NCBI RefSeq assembly: GCF_030209175.1
Contig: NZ_JARVSM010000006.1
Location: 611,414 to 675,413 of the forward strand
Origin: Pseudomonas sp. efr-133-TYG-5
GTDB lineage: Bacteria > Pseudomonadota > Gammaproteobacteria > Pseudomonadales > Pseudomonadaceae
DNA: 64,000 bases
Direction of reading: 5' to 3'
Below are positions 8,986 through 17,589 of the stretch, in pieces. The position numbers were made by a program, and so were the translations under genes. Below the pieces are notes generated by a model, which saw only the letters and a program-made list of their open reading frames with translations, was not told the DNA's origin and ran no database searches. The first letter of the stretch is position 1; every line of letters starts with the position of its first letter.

Positions 8986-9422
8986 AATTGCAGGCTCGAA
9001 CTGGCGCTCAGGTTGGCGGGCAGGCGAGGGACCGCGCCGATGCCCGGCAGCACCAGAAACGGCAGGGCCTGGTTCAGTTTGCTGGTGGGATAATTGACGC
9101 TCACGGTCAGCAGGCCGCCGGCGTAGGTGACGTTCGCATCGGTGGCCGCGTTGAAGTTCAGCGCCGGTGGCAGCCAGGCCAGGCGCAGGCTCAGTTCGTT
9201 GCGCGCAACCGTCTGGATGGCCGTGGCGTAATTGGCCGTCGCCGGGTCGAGGGCGACGCTGCGGCGTACGGCCTCGGCAGTCGACTGGGTGAACGCCTGC
9301 ATCAGCAACAGCGGCAGGCTGTAGCTGACCAGTGCGTAGAACACGGCGAAGAAAATGACGAAGACCAGCGCGAACTCGATCGCGACGGCGCCTTTTTGTT
9401 TGCGCGGCAGGCCGGTTTTCAT
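8982..9422 (-). CDS. TadE/TadF-like pseudopilin (146 aa)
   Basis: The protein begins MKTGLPRKQKGAVAIEFALVF. It has a class III (type IV prepilin-like) leader: basic residues, then Gly followed by AVAIEF with Glu at mature position +5, then a hydrophobic helix. This fits TadE/TadF minor pseudopilins, which are cleaved by the dedicated peptidase FppA. It corresponds to PA4294 in P. aeruginosa and is cotranscribed with pprA, whose TTG start overlaps its TGA. The ATG at 9422 is chosen over a GTG at 9446 because the longer form has no ribosome site. Confidence 0.85.
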   Translation of the reverse strand: MKTGLPRKQKGAVAIEFALVFVIFFAVFYALVSYSLPLLLMQAFTQSTAEAVRRSVALDPATANYATAIQTVARNELSLRLAWLPPALNFNAATDANVTYAGGLLTVSVNYPTSKLNQALPFLVLPGIGAVPRLPANLSASSSLQF

Positions 9423-9497
9423 GAGTGCGTCTACCCTGACAATCACTACGTAATATCAGCATAGAATCATTCAGCCAAAACGGACGTTTTTTACCGG

Positions 9498-9968
9498 ATG
9501 CACAGCTTTGTCCTACTGCTCTGGCTGTCGCTCTGCGCGGTGCAGGATGCCCGCCAGCGGCATATCGGCAACAGCCTGACCCTCGGCGGCGGCGGCCTGG
9601 CCCTCGGTTATCTGCTCGGCACCGGCAACACCTGGCTGGGCGCCGACGCGGTGCAGGCGGCCTGCGCCCTGCTGCTGGCGCTGGCGTTCACTCTGCCCGG
9701 TTACGCGCTGCGGCGCATGGGCGGCGGCGATGTGAAACTAATGACAGCTTTGGCTCTTGCGACGGACGGTATGCACCTGCTCGGCGCCTTTATCGGGGCC
9801 GGGTTGAGTATGGCGCTGTGGTCGCTGCTGGTGCCAAAACTCTGGCTGCATATGCGTCAAGGGCTTAGGCGGCCTCTGCACAACTTCGCGCCAGGAATGT
9901 CAAAAAAGCTGCCATTTGCGCCGTTCGTGCTGATTGGCATGGGCCTGACGCTGTTTTGGATCCATTAG
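9498..9968 (+). CDS. fppA: Flp prepilin peptidase FppA (156 aa)
   Basis: This is a small A24-family aspartic prepilin peptidase with the two catalytic aspartates visible: QDARQRHIGN near the N-terminus and the GGGDVKLM (GxGD) motif at about residues 75-82. It has four to five hydrophobic helices. It lacks the cytoplasmic methylase domain of PilD, as expected for TadV/FppA peptidases. It processes Flp and the TadE/F/G pseudopilins in the inner membrane. It is divergent from the TadE-like gene (75 bp between starts) and precedes pprB on the same strand. Confidence 0.88.
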   Translation: MHSFVLLLWLSLCAVQDARQRHIGNSLTLGGGGLALGYLLGTGNTWLGADAVQAACALLLALAFTLPGYALRRMGGGDVKLMTALALATDGMHLLGAFIGAGLSMALWSLLVPKLWLHMRQGLRRPLHNFAPGMSKKLPFAPFVLIGMGLTLFWIH

Positions 9969-9987
9969 TCGCAGGCTGTCACTACTG

Positions 9988-10020
9988 CTATGTACATAGT
10001 CGGAAAGTGGGTCTACTTTC
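9988..10020. promoter_or_regulatory. Two palindromes upstream of pprB
   Basis: A perfect 12-bp palindrome CTATGTACATAG (9988-9999) is followed by an inverted repeat GAAAGT...ACTTTC (10003-10008 / 10015-10020). Both lie between fppA and pprB and are candidates for regulator sites, for example autoregulation. The binding protein is unknown. Confidence 0.4.
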
Positions 10021-10091
10021 AATTCAAGGGTTATACAGCCTAGAGCTGTCAGTACAGGAACGGTCAGCTTTGATCGAGCATGGAGTGGCAA

Positions 10092-10868
10092 GTGAACAAG
10101 CTTATGTCTGCTGTGAAAGTGCTGGTGGTCGATGATCAGCCGCTGATTGTCGAAGAACTGTGCGAATTTCTCGAAAGCAGCGGGTACCGGTGTGTGCCTT
10201 GCGAATCGAGTCGGCAGGCCATCGAGCAATTCGTGGAAGACCCTGGCATCGGTCTGGTGCTGTGCGATTTGCACATGCCGGAGATGGACGGCATTCAATT
10301 GGTCCAGGAGCTGCAGCGGCTGGCGGGCAAGCAGCGGGTCTTCGAAGCAATCATGCTCACCGGCCGCGCCGACAAACAGGATGTGATCAAGGCGTTGCGC
10401 GCAGGGATTGCCGACTATTACCAGAAGCCCATCGAACTGGACGAATTGCTCGAAGGCCTGCAGCGCCAGGAAGCGGCGTTGCAGGAGCGGCAGAAGACTC
10501 TGCAACTGGGGCATCTGAATCAGAAGCTGCAATACCTTTCCGAGTCGATCGATGATCTGTACCAGGACCTCGACAAGGTACGGCGCGGGCCTGCGCCGGC
10601 GAGTGACGAGGCGCCGGGTGACGTGGACGGGCTGGAGATGCCGGCGATTTTCAATCAGCTGTCGCCGCGCCAGCTCGACGTTGCGCGGCTGGTGGGCAAG
10701 GGCCAGACCAATTATCAGATCGCCTGTGAGTTGGGCATTACCGAAAACACGGTGAAGTTGTATGTGTCGCAGGTTCTGCGCTTGACCCATATGCATAATC
10801 GGACGCAGTTGGCGTTGGCCTTGTCGCCCAGCGCTTCGGCGGGGCGCCAGCGGGTTACGGCGCATTGA
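10092..10868 (+). CDS. pprB: LuxR-type response regulator PprB (258 aa)
   Basis: The N-terminal receiver domain has DD at 14-15, phospho-acceptor Asp59 (VLCDLHMPEMDG), a threonine in MLTGRAD and lysine in YYQKPIE. A short coiled linker (about 125-165) follows. The C-terminal LuxR/GerE helix-turn-helix reads LSPRQLDVARLVGKGQTNYQIA and GITENTVKLYVSQV. PprB is the P. aeruginosa activator of Tad pili and other surface factors. The GTG at 10092 is preferred because GGAG lies 6 nt upstream. An ATG at 10080 would add four residues and has no site. Confidence 0.87.
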   Translation: MNKLMSAVKVLVVDDQPLIVEELCEFLESSGYRCVPCESSRQAIEQFVEDPGIGLVLCDLHMPEMDGIQLVQELQRLAGKQRVFEAIMLTGRADKQDVIKALRAGIADYYQKPIELDELLEGLQRQEAALQERQKTLQLGHLNQKLQYLSESIDDLYQDLDKVRRGPAPASDEAPGDVDGLEMPAIFNQLSPRQLDVARLVGKGQTNYQIACELGITENTVKLYVSQVLRLTHMHNRTQLALALSPSASAGRQRVTAH

Positions 10869-10879
10869 CCTGCCTGCGC

Positions 10880-10998
10880 GGCCTGACAGCCGGCCCGACC
10901 TGTCGGGTGTGATCCCGGCGTAGCGGCCGGCTGGTGGCCTCACAGCCGGCCGAACCTATCATCCAATTCCCCTGCGGGAGCCGGCTTGCCGGCGCAGC
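10880..10998. repeat. Direct repeat pair and REP-like element
   Basis: Two 25-base imperfect direct repeats (GGCCTGACAGCCGGCCCGAC... at 10880-10904 and GGCCTCACAGCCGGCCGAAC... at 10936-10960) are followed by a REP-like palindrome GCGGGAGCCGGCTTGCCGGC at 10973-10993. They lie between the converging pprB and the DUF3613 gene. Confidence 0.6.
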
Positions 10999-11072
10999 GA
11001 GCTGACCACCGGCGCGCCTCTGTCAGCCATCCCCCACTGCCTCCTCGCGCTGCCGATCTCGCAGGCTTGCGC

Positions 11073-11345
11073 TTACCCGCCCGTGCCACTGTCCACTTTC
11101 CCGCCCTCTTGCTGGTCGAAGAATTCGGGGATTTCGTGGGTGTAGCTTTTCAGCCAGCGTTGCAGGCTCAATTCGCGTTCGGTCGGGGTGCTGGTCTGGG
11201 GTTTCGGCGAGGCGACTTTGTTGCGGCTTTGCAGCAGCAGCCAGCCTTCGGTTTCCTGTTGTTGCGCGGAGGCGGGGCCGGCGTCGATGGCATGGCTGGT
11301 GAGTGGCAGGGTCAGGAGGGTCAGGCAGAGCAGGGTGGTTTTCAT
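11073..11345 (-). CDS. DUF3613-type small secreted protein of the Tad operon (90 aa)
   Basis: A clear signal peptide (MKTTLLCLTLLTLPLTSHA) precedes a short periplasmic domain containing GWLLLQSRNKVAS and RELSLQRWLKSYTHEIPEFF. The gene is the last member of the leftward tad operon, 11 nt after tadD. This is the position and character of P. aeruginosa PA4298 (DUF3613). Its role in pilus assembly is not known. Confidence 0.78.
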   Translation of the reverse strand: MKTTLLCLTLLTLPLTSHAIDAGPASAQQQETEGWLLLQSRNKVASPKPQTSTPTERELSLQRWLKSYTHEIPEFFDQQEGGKVDSGTGG

Positions 11346-11356
11346 CGCGGGCCTCC

Positions 11357-12046
11357 TTATTTGAGCGTGGCAGCGGCGAGGCGGTTGGCGGGGCCCGGGG
11401 TCTTGAGTTTTTCCGCGCGGGCCTGGGCCTCGCTGAATTGTTCGGGGCTGAGGTTGAGGCGGCTGACCAGTTCGGCGGCGCGGGTCCAGTCGTCCTGGTA
11501 GAGCAGCAGCGTCACCAGGTTGACGGCGGCCAGTTGATCGCTCTGCTTGAGCTCCATGGCGGTGAGGAATTCGAAGCGGGCATCTTCGATGCGCAGTTGG
11601 TTGAGGTAGACCACGCCGAGGTCGTTGCGGATTTTTTCATCGGTCGGCGCCAGACGGGCGGCGCGTTGCAGGTGGGCCTGGGCCTGGCCGAAATCGTTGC
11701 GGGCGGCGGCGAGCTGGCCGAGGCCGTGTTCGGCTTCGGCGGCCAGGCAGCTGCCGAGCAGGCCGCGGTACAGCGGTTCGGCTTCGCTGCGGCCGAGCAG
11801 GCGATAGACCCTGGCCTTGCGCAGGCGCACGTCGGCGAGGTTGTCCGGCAGGCTCTGCAGGTTGGCCAGGCTGGCGTGCAGTTTGCCGTCCTTGGCCATG
11901 TCGTCGGCCAGGTTCAGCGACAGTTGCTGATCCGCGCTCAGCTTGGCGCAACTGGCCTGGTTGGTCAGGGCTGCCCAGGGCGTCTGCCCGGTATTGGCGC
12001 AGCCGCCGAGCATCAGCAAGGTCAAACCGGCAATCAGTGCTTTCAT
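11357..12046 (-). CDS. tadD: TadD, TPR lipoprotein of the Tad machine (229 aa)
   Basis: The signal peptide has a lipobox (LLMLGGCAN), followed by tetratricopeptide repeats (for example LAAEAEHGLGQLAAARNDFGQAQAHLQRAARLAP and NDLGVVYLNQLRIEDARFEFLTAMELK). TadD is an outer-membrane lipoprotein thought to act as the pilotin of the RcpA secretin. It lies 10 nt after tadC in the operon. Confidence 0.88.
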   Translation of the reverse strand: MKALIAGLTLLMLGGCANTGQTPWAALTNQASCAKLSADQQLSLNLADDMAKDGKLHASLANLQSLPDNLADVRLRKARVYRLLGRSEAEPLYRGLLGSCLAAEAEHGLGQLAAARNDFGQAQAHLQRAARLAPTDEKIRNDLGVVYLNQLRIEDARFEFLTAMELKQSDQLAAVNLVTLLLYQDDWTRAAELVSRLNLSPEQFSEAQARAEKLKTPGPANRLAAATLK

Positions 12047-12056
12047 ACCACTCCCT

Positions 12057-12947
12057 CTAAGAACCCAGGGCCCGTGCCAGGGCGGTGAAGCCCGGGCCGG
12101 CCAGGACGATCAACAGCGCCGGGAAGAGAAACATCATCATCACGACGGACATTTTCGCGGACATTTTCGAGATGTATTCCTGCAGGCGCGTCAGGCGCCG
12201 GTCATCGAGCAATTGCTTGAGCGCCAGCAGCGATTTCATCGCGCCGCCGCCCTGGTGCAACAGTTGCTGGAGGATCACGCAGGTGTCGGTGAACTCGTCC
12301 ACGGCGAGCAGGCGCGTGGCCTTGTTCAGCTCTTCGCCCAGTTCCAGACCGGAGTCGACCCGGGCCAGCACCAGGCGCAATTCCTGGGTCAGTACCGGCA
12401 ACAAGGCCTTGGCTTCATGGCTCAGGACGCGCAGCGCCTGCTCGACGGCCATGCCCGATTCGAACAGGATGCGCAGCAGCGGAATGAACGTGGAAATTTC
12501 CGTGGCCAGCTGTTTCTGCCGGCGCTGGGCTGCCCACGCCAACAGGCGCTTGGGCAGCAGATAACCGAGACCGACAGCGAACAGCGGGGCGATCCATTGC
12601 CGTTCGGCATGCGGGAACAGCACGCCTTGCAACAGCAGCGCCACGCTGAGCAACAGCAGCGGCGAGCCGATCTGGCACGCGGCGAACAGCGAGCGCTGGC
12701 GCGCGCTGCGCCAGCCGAGACGGTTGAGCAGGGTCTGGGTTTCGTTGTCGAGCCTGACGCTGTGCTGGCCGACCTTGCTTTCGCCAAGAAAGCGCAGCAG
12801 ATGGCCGAGACGATTGCTGCGCACCAGGTCGCCGTCCAGCCGACGACTGACCTGCCGCGCCCGCCGCCGCTGCTCGAACAGGCTGCTGAACAGCAACGCG
12901 GCGGCCCCCAGCTGGAACAGGGCGCTGATCACCAGTGGCGTGCTCAT
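12057..12947 (-). CDS. tadC: TadC, inner-membrane platform protein (296 aa)
   Basis: This is a T2SF-domain (GspF-like) membrane protein: an N-terminal membrane helix, a cytoplasmic region with QEYISKMSAKMSVVMMMFLFPALLIVLAGP at the C-terminal helix, and the typical EISTFIPLLRILFESGMAVEQALRVLSHE segment. Its ATG (12947) overlaps the tadB stop as ATGA. With TadB it forms the inner-membrane platform driven by the TadA ATPase. A longer open frame to 13115 is a shadow of tadB. Confidence 0.88.
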   Translation of the reverse strand: MSTPLVISALFQLGAAALLFSSLFEQRRRARQVSRRLDGDLVRSNRLGHLLRFLGESKVGQHSVRLDNETQTLLNRLGWRSARQRSLFAACQIGSPLLLLSVALLLQGVLFPHAERQWIAPLFAVGLGYLLPKRLLAWAAQRRQKQLATEISTFIPLLRILFESGMAVEQALRVLSHEAKALLPVLTQELRLVLARVDSGLELGEELNKATRLLAVDEFTDTCVILQQLLHQGGGAMKSLLALKQLLDDRRLTRLQEYISKMSAKMSVVMMMFLFPALLIVLAGPGFTALARALGS

Positions 12948-13828
12948 AGGCTGCGTAACATCCGCCACAGCAGCAGGCTGCCGAGCACCTGCAAGCCGAA
13001 GGCAGTGGCGAGCATGATCTGCCCGGAATGGTCGTTCCACATGGCGACCAGGTAGCGCGGATTGGACAACAGGAAGTAGCCCGCCAGGCCGATCGGCAGC
13101 AGCCCCAGGACCCACGCGGTGATGCGCGTTTCACCGGTCATGGCGCGTAGCTGGCGGGACGCCTGGTCGCGCTCGCGGATCATCTTGATCAGGTTTTCCA
13201 GGAGCTCGCTGGCATTGCCGCCATAGCGGTGATTGACCTTCAAACCGAGGGCGAACAGGCGCAGTTCGTCCTTTTCATAGAGTTCGGCCATGTCCGACAC
13301 GGCGTCCGCCAGGCTGATGCCCAATTGCACGTTGCGCTGCACCCGGGCCATGGCGTTTTTCAGCGGATCCTCGCTGGCCTCGATGGCGCCGAGCACCGCA
13401 TCGGCAAGGGTGCGCCCGGATTTCAGGCTGCGTACCGTATGGTCGAGCAGTTGCGGCAGTTGTTCGATCATCCGCCGTAGCCGGCGCTGGTAGCGCCAGC
13501 TGACATACAGGCGCACGGCCAGTGGCGGCAGCACCAGCAACAGCAGCAGTCCCAGCCATTTGCCGAGGACGAACCCGAGCACGATGCCCAGGGCCCACAG
13601 CATCAGCCACAGGCCCAGGCGTTCGGTCGGACGGCCGAGGCCGGCGCGCAGGAATGCCCGTTCCAGTCCGGCCCAGCGCGGTGTGGCCGGGGCGAGCTGT
13701 GGCTGGCCCTCATTCAAACGCTCCAGCACGCGCTCGGAACCGCTCTGCCGCCAGCCGTTGTAGAACAGGCGCAGCGACAGCCCGAGCAGTGCCAGGCAGA
13801 CCAGGATCAACAGCAATGGCTTGAGCAT
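12944..13828 (-). CDS. tadB: TadB, inner-membrane platform protein (294 aa)
   Basis: This is a T2SF-domain protein paired with TadC. It has an N-terminal helix (LLLILVCLALLGLSLRLFYNG), a paired hydrophobic helix, a central T2SF region (LPQLLDHTVRSLKSGRTLADAV, SLADAVSDMAELYEKDELRLFALGLKVN) and C-terminal membrane helices. The start is 10 nt after tadA. The stop overlaps tadC. Confidence 0.88.
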   Translation of the reverse strand: MLKPLLLILVCLALLGLSLRLFYNGWRQSGSERVLERLNEGQPQLAPATPRWAGLERAFLRAGLGRPTERLGLWLMLWALGIVLGFVLGKWLGLLLLLVLPPLAVRLYVSWRYQRRLRRMIEQLPQLLDHTVRSLKSGRTLADAVLGAIEASEDPLKNAMARVQRNVQLGISLADAVSDMAELYEKDELRLFALGLKVNHRYGGNASELLENLIKMIRERDQASRQLRAMTGETRITAWVLGLLPIGLAGYFLLSNPRYLVAMWNDHSGQIMLATAFGLQVLGSLLLWRMLRSL

Positions 13829-13838
13829 GGGCCGTTCC

Positions 13839-15110
13839 TCAGTGCGCCAGCACGCTGTCGCGGCGCAGCTTGTCGCCGGCCGGGTTCACCGCTTCGCGCA
13901 GGAAGCCGAAGCCGCTGCGGCGGTCGAGACGGAACAGGGTGTTGGTCACGTAAACGTCGTCGCGCACGCCCACCACTTCCACCACTTCGCTGACGCAGCG
14001 GCGGCCATCGGGCAGGCGCGTCAACTGGATGATGACGTCGAGCGCGGCGCAGATCATCTGGCGCAGGGTGCGTTCGGCGATGGTGCGGCCGGTGAGTCCG
14101 ACCAGGGTTTCCAGGCGCAGCAGGGCGTCCTGGGCATTGTTGGCGTGCACGGTGCTCATCGAGCCATCGTGGCCAGTGTTCATCGCCGTGAGCACGTCGA
14201 CCACTTCGACGCCGCGAATCTCGCCAAGGATGATGCGGTCGGGGCGCATCCGCAGGGCGTTGCGGATCAGGTCGCTGGCCTTCACTTCGCCGTGGCCCTC
14301 GGCATTCGGCGGTCGGGTTTCCAGACGCACCACGTGCGGGTGGCCGAGTTGCAGTTCGGCGACGTCTTCGATGGTCACCAGGCGTTCATGAGGGTTGATG
14401 AGCTGGCTGAGGATATTCAGCAGGGTGGTCTTGCCGGTGCCGGTGCCGCCGCTGATGAGGATGTTGCAGCGCTTGCCGACGGCCTCGGCGATGAAGTCGA
14501 AGATCGCCTGGTCGATGGTCTGCATCGCCATCAGGTCGCTGCTCTTGAGCATGTCCTTGCGGAATTTGCGAATCGACAGGCACGGGCCGTCGAGGGCGAT
14601 CGGCGGGATGATCGCGTTGACCCGGCTGCCATCCGGCAGGCGCGCGTCGACCATCGGCGATGACTCGTCGAGGCGTCGACCGAGGGGGGCGAGGATGCGT
14701 TGCATGACCCGTTCGACATGGTGCGCGTCGATGAAACGCAGGTCGCTCAGGTGCAGCACGCCATCGCGCTCGATGAACACCCGGTGCGGGCCGTTGACCA
14801 GGATTTCGGTCACGGCGCTGTCGCGCAGCAGCACTTCCAGCGGACCGAAACCGGTCAGCTCATCGACGATTTCCTCGGCCAGGCGCTCCATCTCGTAACG
14901 CGAGATCGCCAGGTGCAGGCGGGCGATGTATTCGCCGACCTTGTCGATGACGAACTGCGAGAGCACCTGCCGTGAACCCTCGAGCAGGTTCTTCCCCGAC
15001 TCTTCGATGGCGTCGATGATGTAGCGGTGCAGCACCAGTTTCAGACCGTCGTGATCGCTGTTGCCGGTGGCCTGGCGCTGCGGGCCGCCGAACAGTTGTT
15101 CGCTGCTCAT
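13839..15110 (-). CDS. tadA: TadA/CpaF secretion ATPase (423 aa)
   Basis: This GspE/VirB11-type hexameric ATPase has Walker A (GGTGTGKTTLLN, about 221-232), an Asp box and Walker B-like RPDRIILGEIRG, and a His box within STVHANNAQDALLRLETLV. It powers Flp pilus assembly (and possibly retraction). The ATG at 15110 overlaps the tadZ stop (ATGA). The frame open to 15482 is a shadow of tadZ. Its length matches CpaF-family proteins. Confidence 0.92.
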   Translation of the reverse strand: MSSEQLFGGPQRQATGNSDHDGLKLVLHRYIIDAIEESGKNLLEGSRQVLSQFVIDKVGEYIARLHLAISRYEMERLAEEIVDELTGFGPLEVLLRDSAVTEILVNGPHRVFIERDGVLHLSDLRFIDAHHVERVMQRILAPLGRRLDESSPMVDARLPDGSRVNAIIPPIALDGPCLSIRKFRKDMLKSSDLMAMQTIDQAIFDFIAEAVGKRCNILISGGTGTGKTTLLNILSQLINPHERLVTIEDVAELQLGHPHVVRLETRPPNAEGHGEVKASDLIRNALRMRPDRIILGEIRGVEVVDVLTAMNTGHDGSMSTVHANNAQDALLRLETLVGLTGRTIAERTLRQMICAALDVIIQLTRLPDGRRCVSEVVEVVGVRDDVYVTNTLFRLDRRSGFGFLREAVNPAGDKLRRDSVLAH

Positions 15111-16297
15111 GAGTTGCCCCGCAGACGGTCGAACCAGGTGACCTTGGGTTTGGCCAGGCCTTCGGAGCGTTTCGCCAGGCGCTCGCCGAGGGTGCGCAGG
15201 CTCTGGCTGATGGCTTCGCGCGGGGCCAGTTCGAACAGGCTCACGCCCTGGTTCTTGGCATTGAGGCGCACCTCCGGGCTGTAGGCGAGTACGGCGATGA
15301 CTTCCAGGCCGAAGGTCTTGCCGAGGGTGTCGGAATCCGGCGCGACGTTGCGCAGATAGCGATCGACCAGCAGGCGACCGTGATCGAGCTTCATGCCTTT
15401 CTCGCGCCACAGATTGAGCACCGCCAGGTTGCGCCGGCAATCGAGCACGTTCTGGTCGGTGTACCACAGCAGCTTGTCGCAATGGCTGACGAAGGTGCGC
15501 AGCGCTTCGCTGTCCGGTTGCCCGGTAAGGTTCACCACGATGTGCTGGAAGTGCTGGCGCAAGGCGCTGAGCAGCATGTACAGCTCGGCGGCGCTGGTGC
15601 GCTCCAGCGGTTCGTCGCCGGGGGCATAGGCGAGGATGCGCAGGCCGGCTTCGGCGCTGGTGAAGGCGCTGTCGATCAGGGTTGCATCGAGCCGGCGCAA
15701 GTGGCGCAGGGCGTCGCCGAAATGAAACGAGCTTTCCAGGCCGAGCAGCGCCAGGCTGTCGCCGCGGGGCAGGCCGAGGTCGAGCAGCAGGGTTTGCTGG
15801 CCGCTCTTCTGCACCACCAGCGCCATGTGGTTGGCCAGCAACGCGCCGTCGGCGTTGGCCTGGGTGCTGTAGAGCACGGTCAGGCCGCCGAGCTGGGTGT
15901 TCGGCGTCACGGCCGGCAGGCGTTTGCTCAGGCGTCGTACCAGCCCGGCGACTTCGCTGGAGCGCGAACCGTAGGCGACAAAATCCCGCGCACCGGCGCG
16001 CATCGCGTTGAGGACCAGTTGATTGTCCATGCCGTCGCCGAGGGCGACGATCGCCAGCATCGGCTTGGCCTCGAGCACGCCCTCGATCAGCGCGCTCTGC
16101 GCGACCAGATGTTCACGGTCGAGGCCGACGAACACCAGGCTGGCGAAGGTCACGTCGACCAGCGCCAGCAACTCGTCGAGGCTGCCGCCACCGGCGCTGA
16201 CCACCTGGCCCAGGGGCGCGAGTGCGCCTTGCAGCCACTCCAGGTCGGTGCTGTTGCGGGTGATGGCGAGGAAGGTCTGGCTCAGGCTCTGGCTCAT
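15107..16297 (-). CDS. tadZ: TadZ/CpaE-like atypical ParA protein (396 aa)
   Basis: The N-terminal receiver-like domain is followed by a ParA/MinD-like domain. The P loop is degenerate (VLYSTQANADGALLANHMAL, without the usual GKT), and the LLLDLGLPRGDSLALLGLES block replaces the DxD region. TadZ localises the Tad machine at the pole. The degenerate nucleotide site is as seen in several TadZ proteins. Its ATG overlaps the rcpA stop and its stop overlaps the tadA start. Confidence 0.85.
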   Translation of the reverse strand: MSQSLSQTFLAITRNSTDLEWLQGALAPLGQVVSAGGGSLDELLALVDVTFASLVFVGLDREHLVAQSALIEGVLEAKPMLAIVALGDGMDNQLVLNAMRAGARDFVAYGSRSSEVAGLVRRLSKRLPAVTPNTQLGGLTVLYSTQANADGALLANHMALVVQKSGQQTLLLDLGLPRGDSLALLGLESSFHFGDALRHLRRLDATLIDSAFTSAEAGLRILAYAPGDEPLERTSAAELYMLLSALRQHFQHIVVNLTGQPDSEALRTFVSHCDKLLWYTDQNVLDCRRNLAVLNLWREKGMKLDHGRLLVDRYLRNVAPDSDTLGKTFGLEVIAVLAYSPEVRLNAKNQGVSLFELAPREAISQSLRTLGERLAKRSEGLAKPKVTWFDRLRGNS

Positions 16298-17565
16298 TGC
16301 GATAACCCGCTGCGTTTATCGAAGTTGCCGTTCTCCAGGAAGTACAGGCGATACCAGTTCGGATCGTAGTTGCGCAGTTTCTCCCCCGGCAGCGACGGCA
16401 GTGGTGCGTTGGCCGCCAGCGGCTGCACCAGGTGCGGTGTGACGATCATCAACAGCTCGCGTTCCTGGCGATTGATCGAGGAATTGCGGAAAAACGCGCC
16501 GAGCACCGGGATATCGCCCAGCCCGGGGAATTTGTTCACCTCGGAGGCGTTGTTGGTGCTGATCAGGCCGCTGATGACGAAGCTCTCGCCATCGGCCAGG
16601 GAGATGCTGGTGTCGGTGCGGCGAATGGTGAACGCCGGCACGGTGGTGCCGCCGATGGTCACGCCGTTGTTGTAGTCCAGCTCGCTGACTTCCGGGGCGA
16701 CCTTGAGGGTGATACGGTCGCGGCCGACCACGGTCGGGGTCAGGGTCAGGCGGATCCCGAATTCCTTGTATTCGATCGAATAGCTGTTGCTGTTGGCGCT
16801 GGGCACCGGGATCGGAATCTCGCCGCCGGCGAGGAAGCTTGCGCTCTGCCCGCTCAAGGCGACCAGGCTCGGCCGCGCCAGGGTGTAGGCGAAGCCGCTG
16901 CCTTCGAGGGCGTTGACGATGCCGAGGAATTTGCTGCTGCCGCCGCCCCAGACGATGTTGAACATGTCGTTGGCCAGGGGGATGCTCGGCACGGCGATAC
17001 GCGGGTCGAGGTTGCGCAGCGGCACCACGCCCGGGGTCACGCCGGTATTGGGTACGGTGCCGGGTGCGCCGAACAGGAAGTTGTTCGAGCCCTTGCCGAA
17101 AATCTGCGTGCCGGCCTCTTTCAACTTGGTCCGGCTGACCTCGACGAAGCGAATATCGGTCTGCACCTGCGAGGGCAGGGTCGGGTCGTCGCCGGCCGGC
17201 AGCGCTACCGGGGTCATCGCCGTGCTGGCCTTGCCCTGGACGAACACCATGCTCTGGCGCGGGGCGCTGGCGCAGGCGCTCCAGATCATCAGCGTGGTCG
17301 CGCCGGGGCCGACACCGGTCAGCAGCACGCCCTGGTCACCGGTCACCCGCACGTCGGCGATTTTCGGATCGCCCACCGCCACCCGAGTGATCGCCACCGG
17401 TGACTGCAGCGCCTGTTGCAGACCTTCGCCGACTTCCAGGACCGCCGGCAGCGCCGCCAGCGCGTTGCAATTGCCAGCAGCGGCGACGGCGCTGCCGATG
17501 GAAGCGACACTCAGCAACGTGACCCGGAGCAAACCGTGGAACAGGGGCGTGAGGCGTTTGCGCAT
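16294..17565 (-). CDS. rcpA: RcpA/CpaC outer-membrane secretin (423 aa)
   Basis: The protein has a signal peptide and an N-terminal pilus-formation/BON-like region (PVAITRVAVGDPKIADVRVTGDQGVLLTG...GATTLMIW). The C-terminal secretin domain includes VSRTKLKEAGTQIFG, FLAGGEIPIPVPSANSNS, IEYKEFGIRLTLTPTVV and FPGLGDIPVLGAFFRNSSINRQERELLMIVTPHLVQP, the secretin signature. It forms the outer-membrane channel for the Flp pilus. It starts 24 nt after rcpC. Confidence 0.92.
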   Translation of the reverse strand: MRKRLTPLFHGLLRVTLLSVASIGSAVAAAGNCNALAALPAVLEVGEGLQQALQSPVAITRVAVGDPKIADVRVTGDQGVLLTGVGPGATTLMIWSACASAPRQSMVFVQGKASTAMTPVALPAGDDPTLPSQVQTDIRFVEVSRTKLKEAGTQIFGKGSNNFLFGAPGTVPNTGVTPGVVPLRNLDPRIAVPSIPLANDMFNIVWGGGSSKFLGIVNALEGSGFAYTLARPSLVALSGQSASFLAGGEIPIPVPSANSNSYSIEYKEFGIRLTLTPTVVGRDRITLKVAPEVSELDYNNGVTIGGTTVPAFTIRRTDTSISLADGESFVISGLISTNNASEVNKFPGLGDIPVLGAFFRNSSINRQERELLMIVTPHLVQPLAANAPLPSLPGEKLRNYDPNWYRLYFLENGNFDKRSGLSQ

Positions 17566-17589
17566 GTACGTGCGTCCTTGCTCGGAATT

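Noticed and set aside
6226..9462. Single 1078-residue reading frame covering pprA and the TadE-like gene
   Set aside because: The upper part is the wrong frame of the TadE-like gene, which has its own prepilin leader; the kinase starts at the TTG near 8985.
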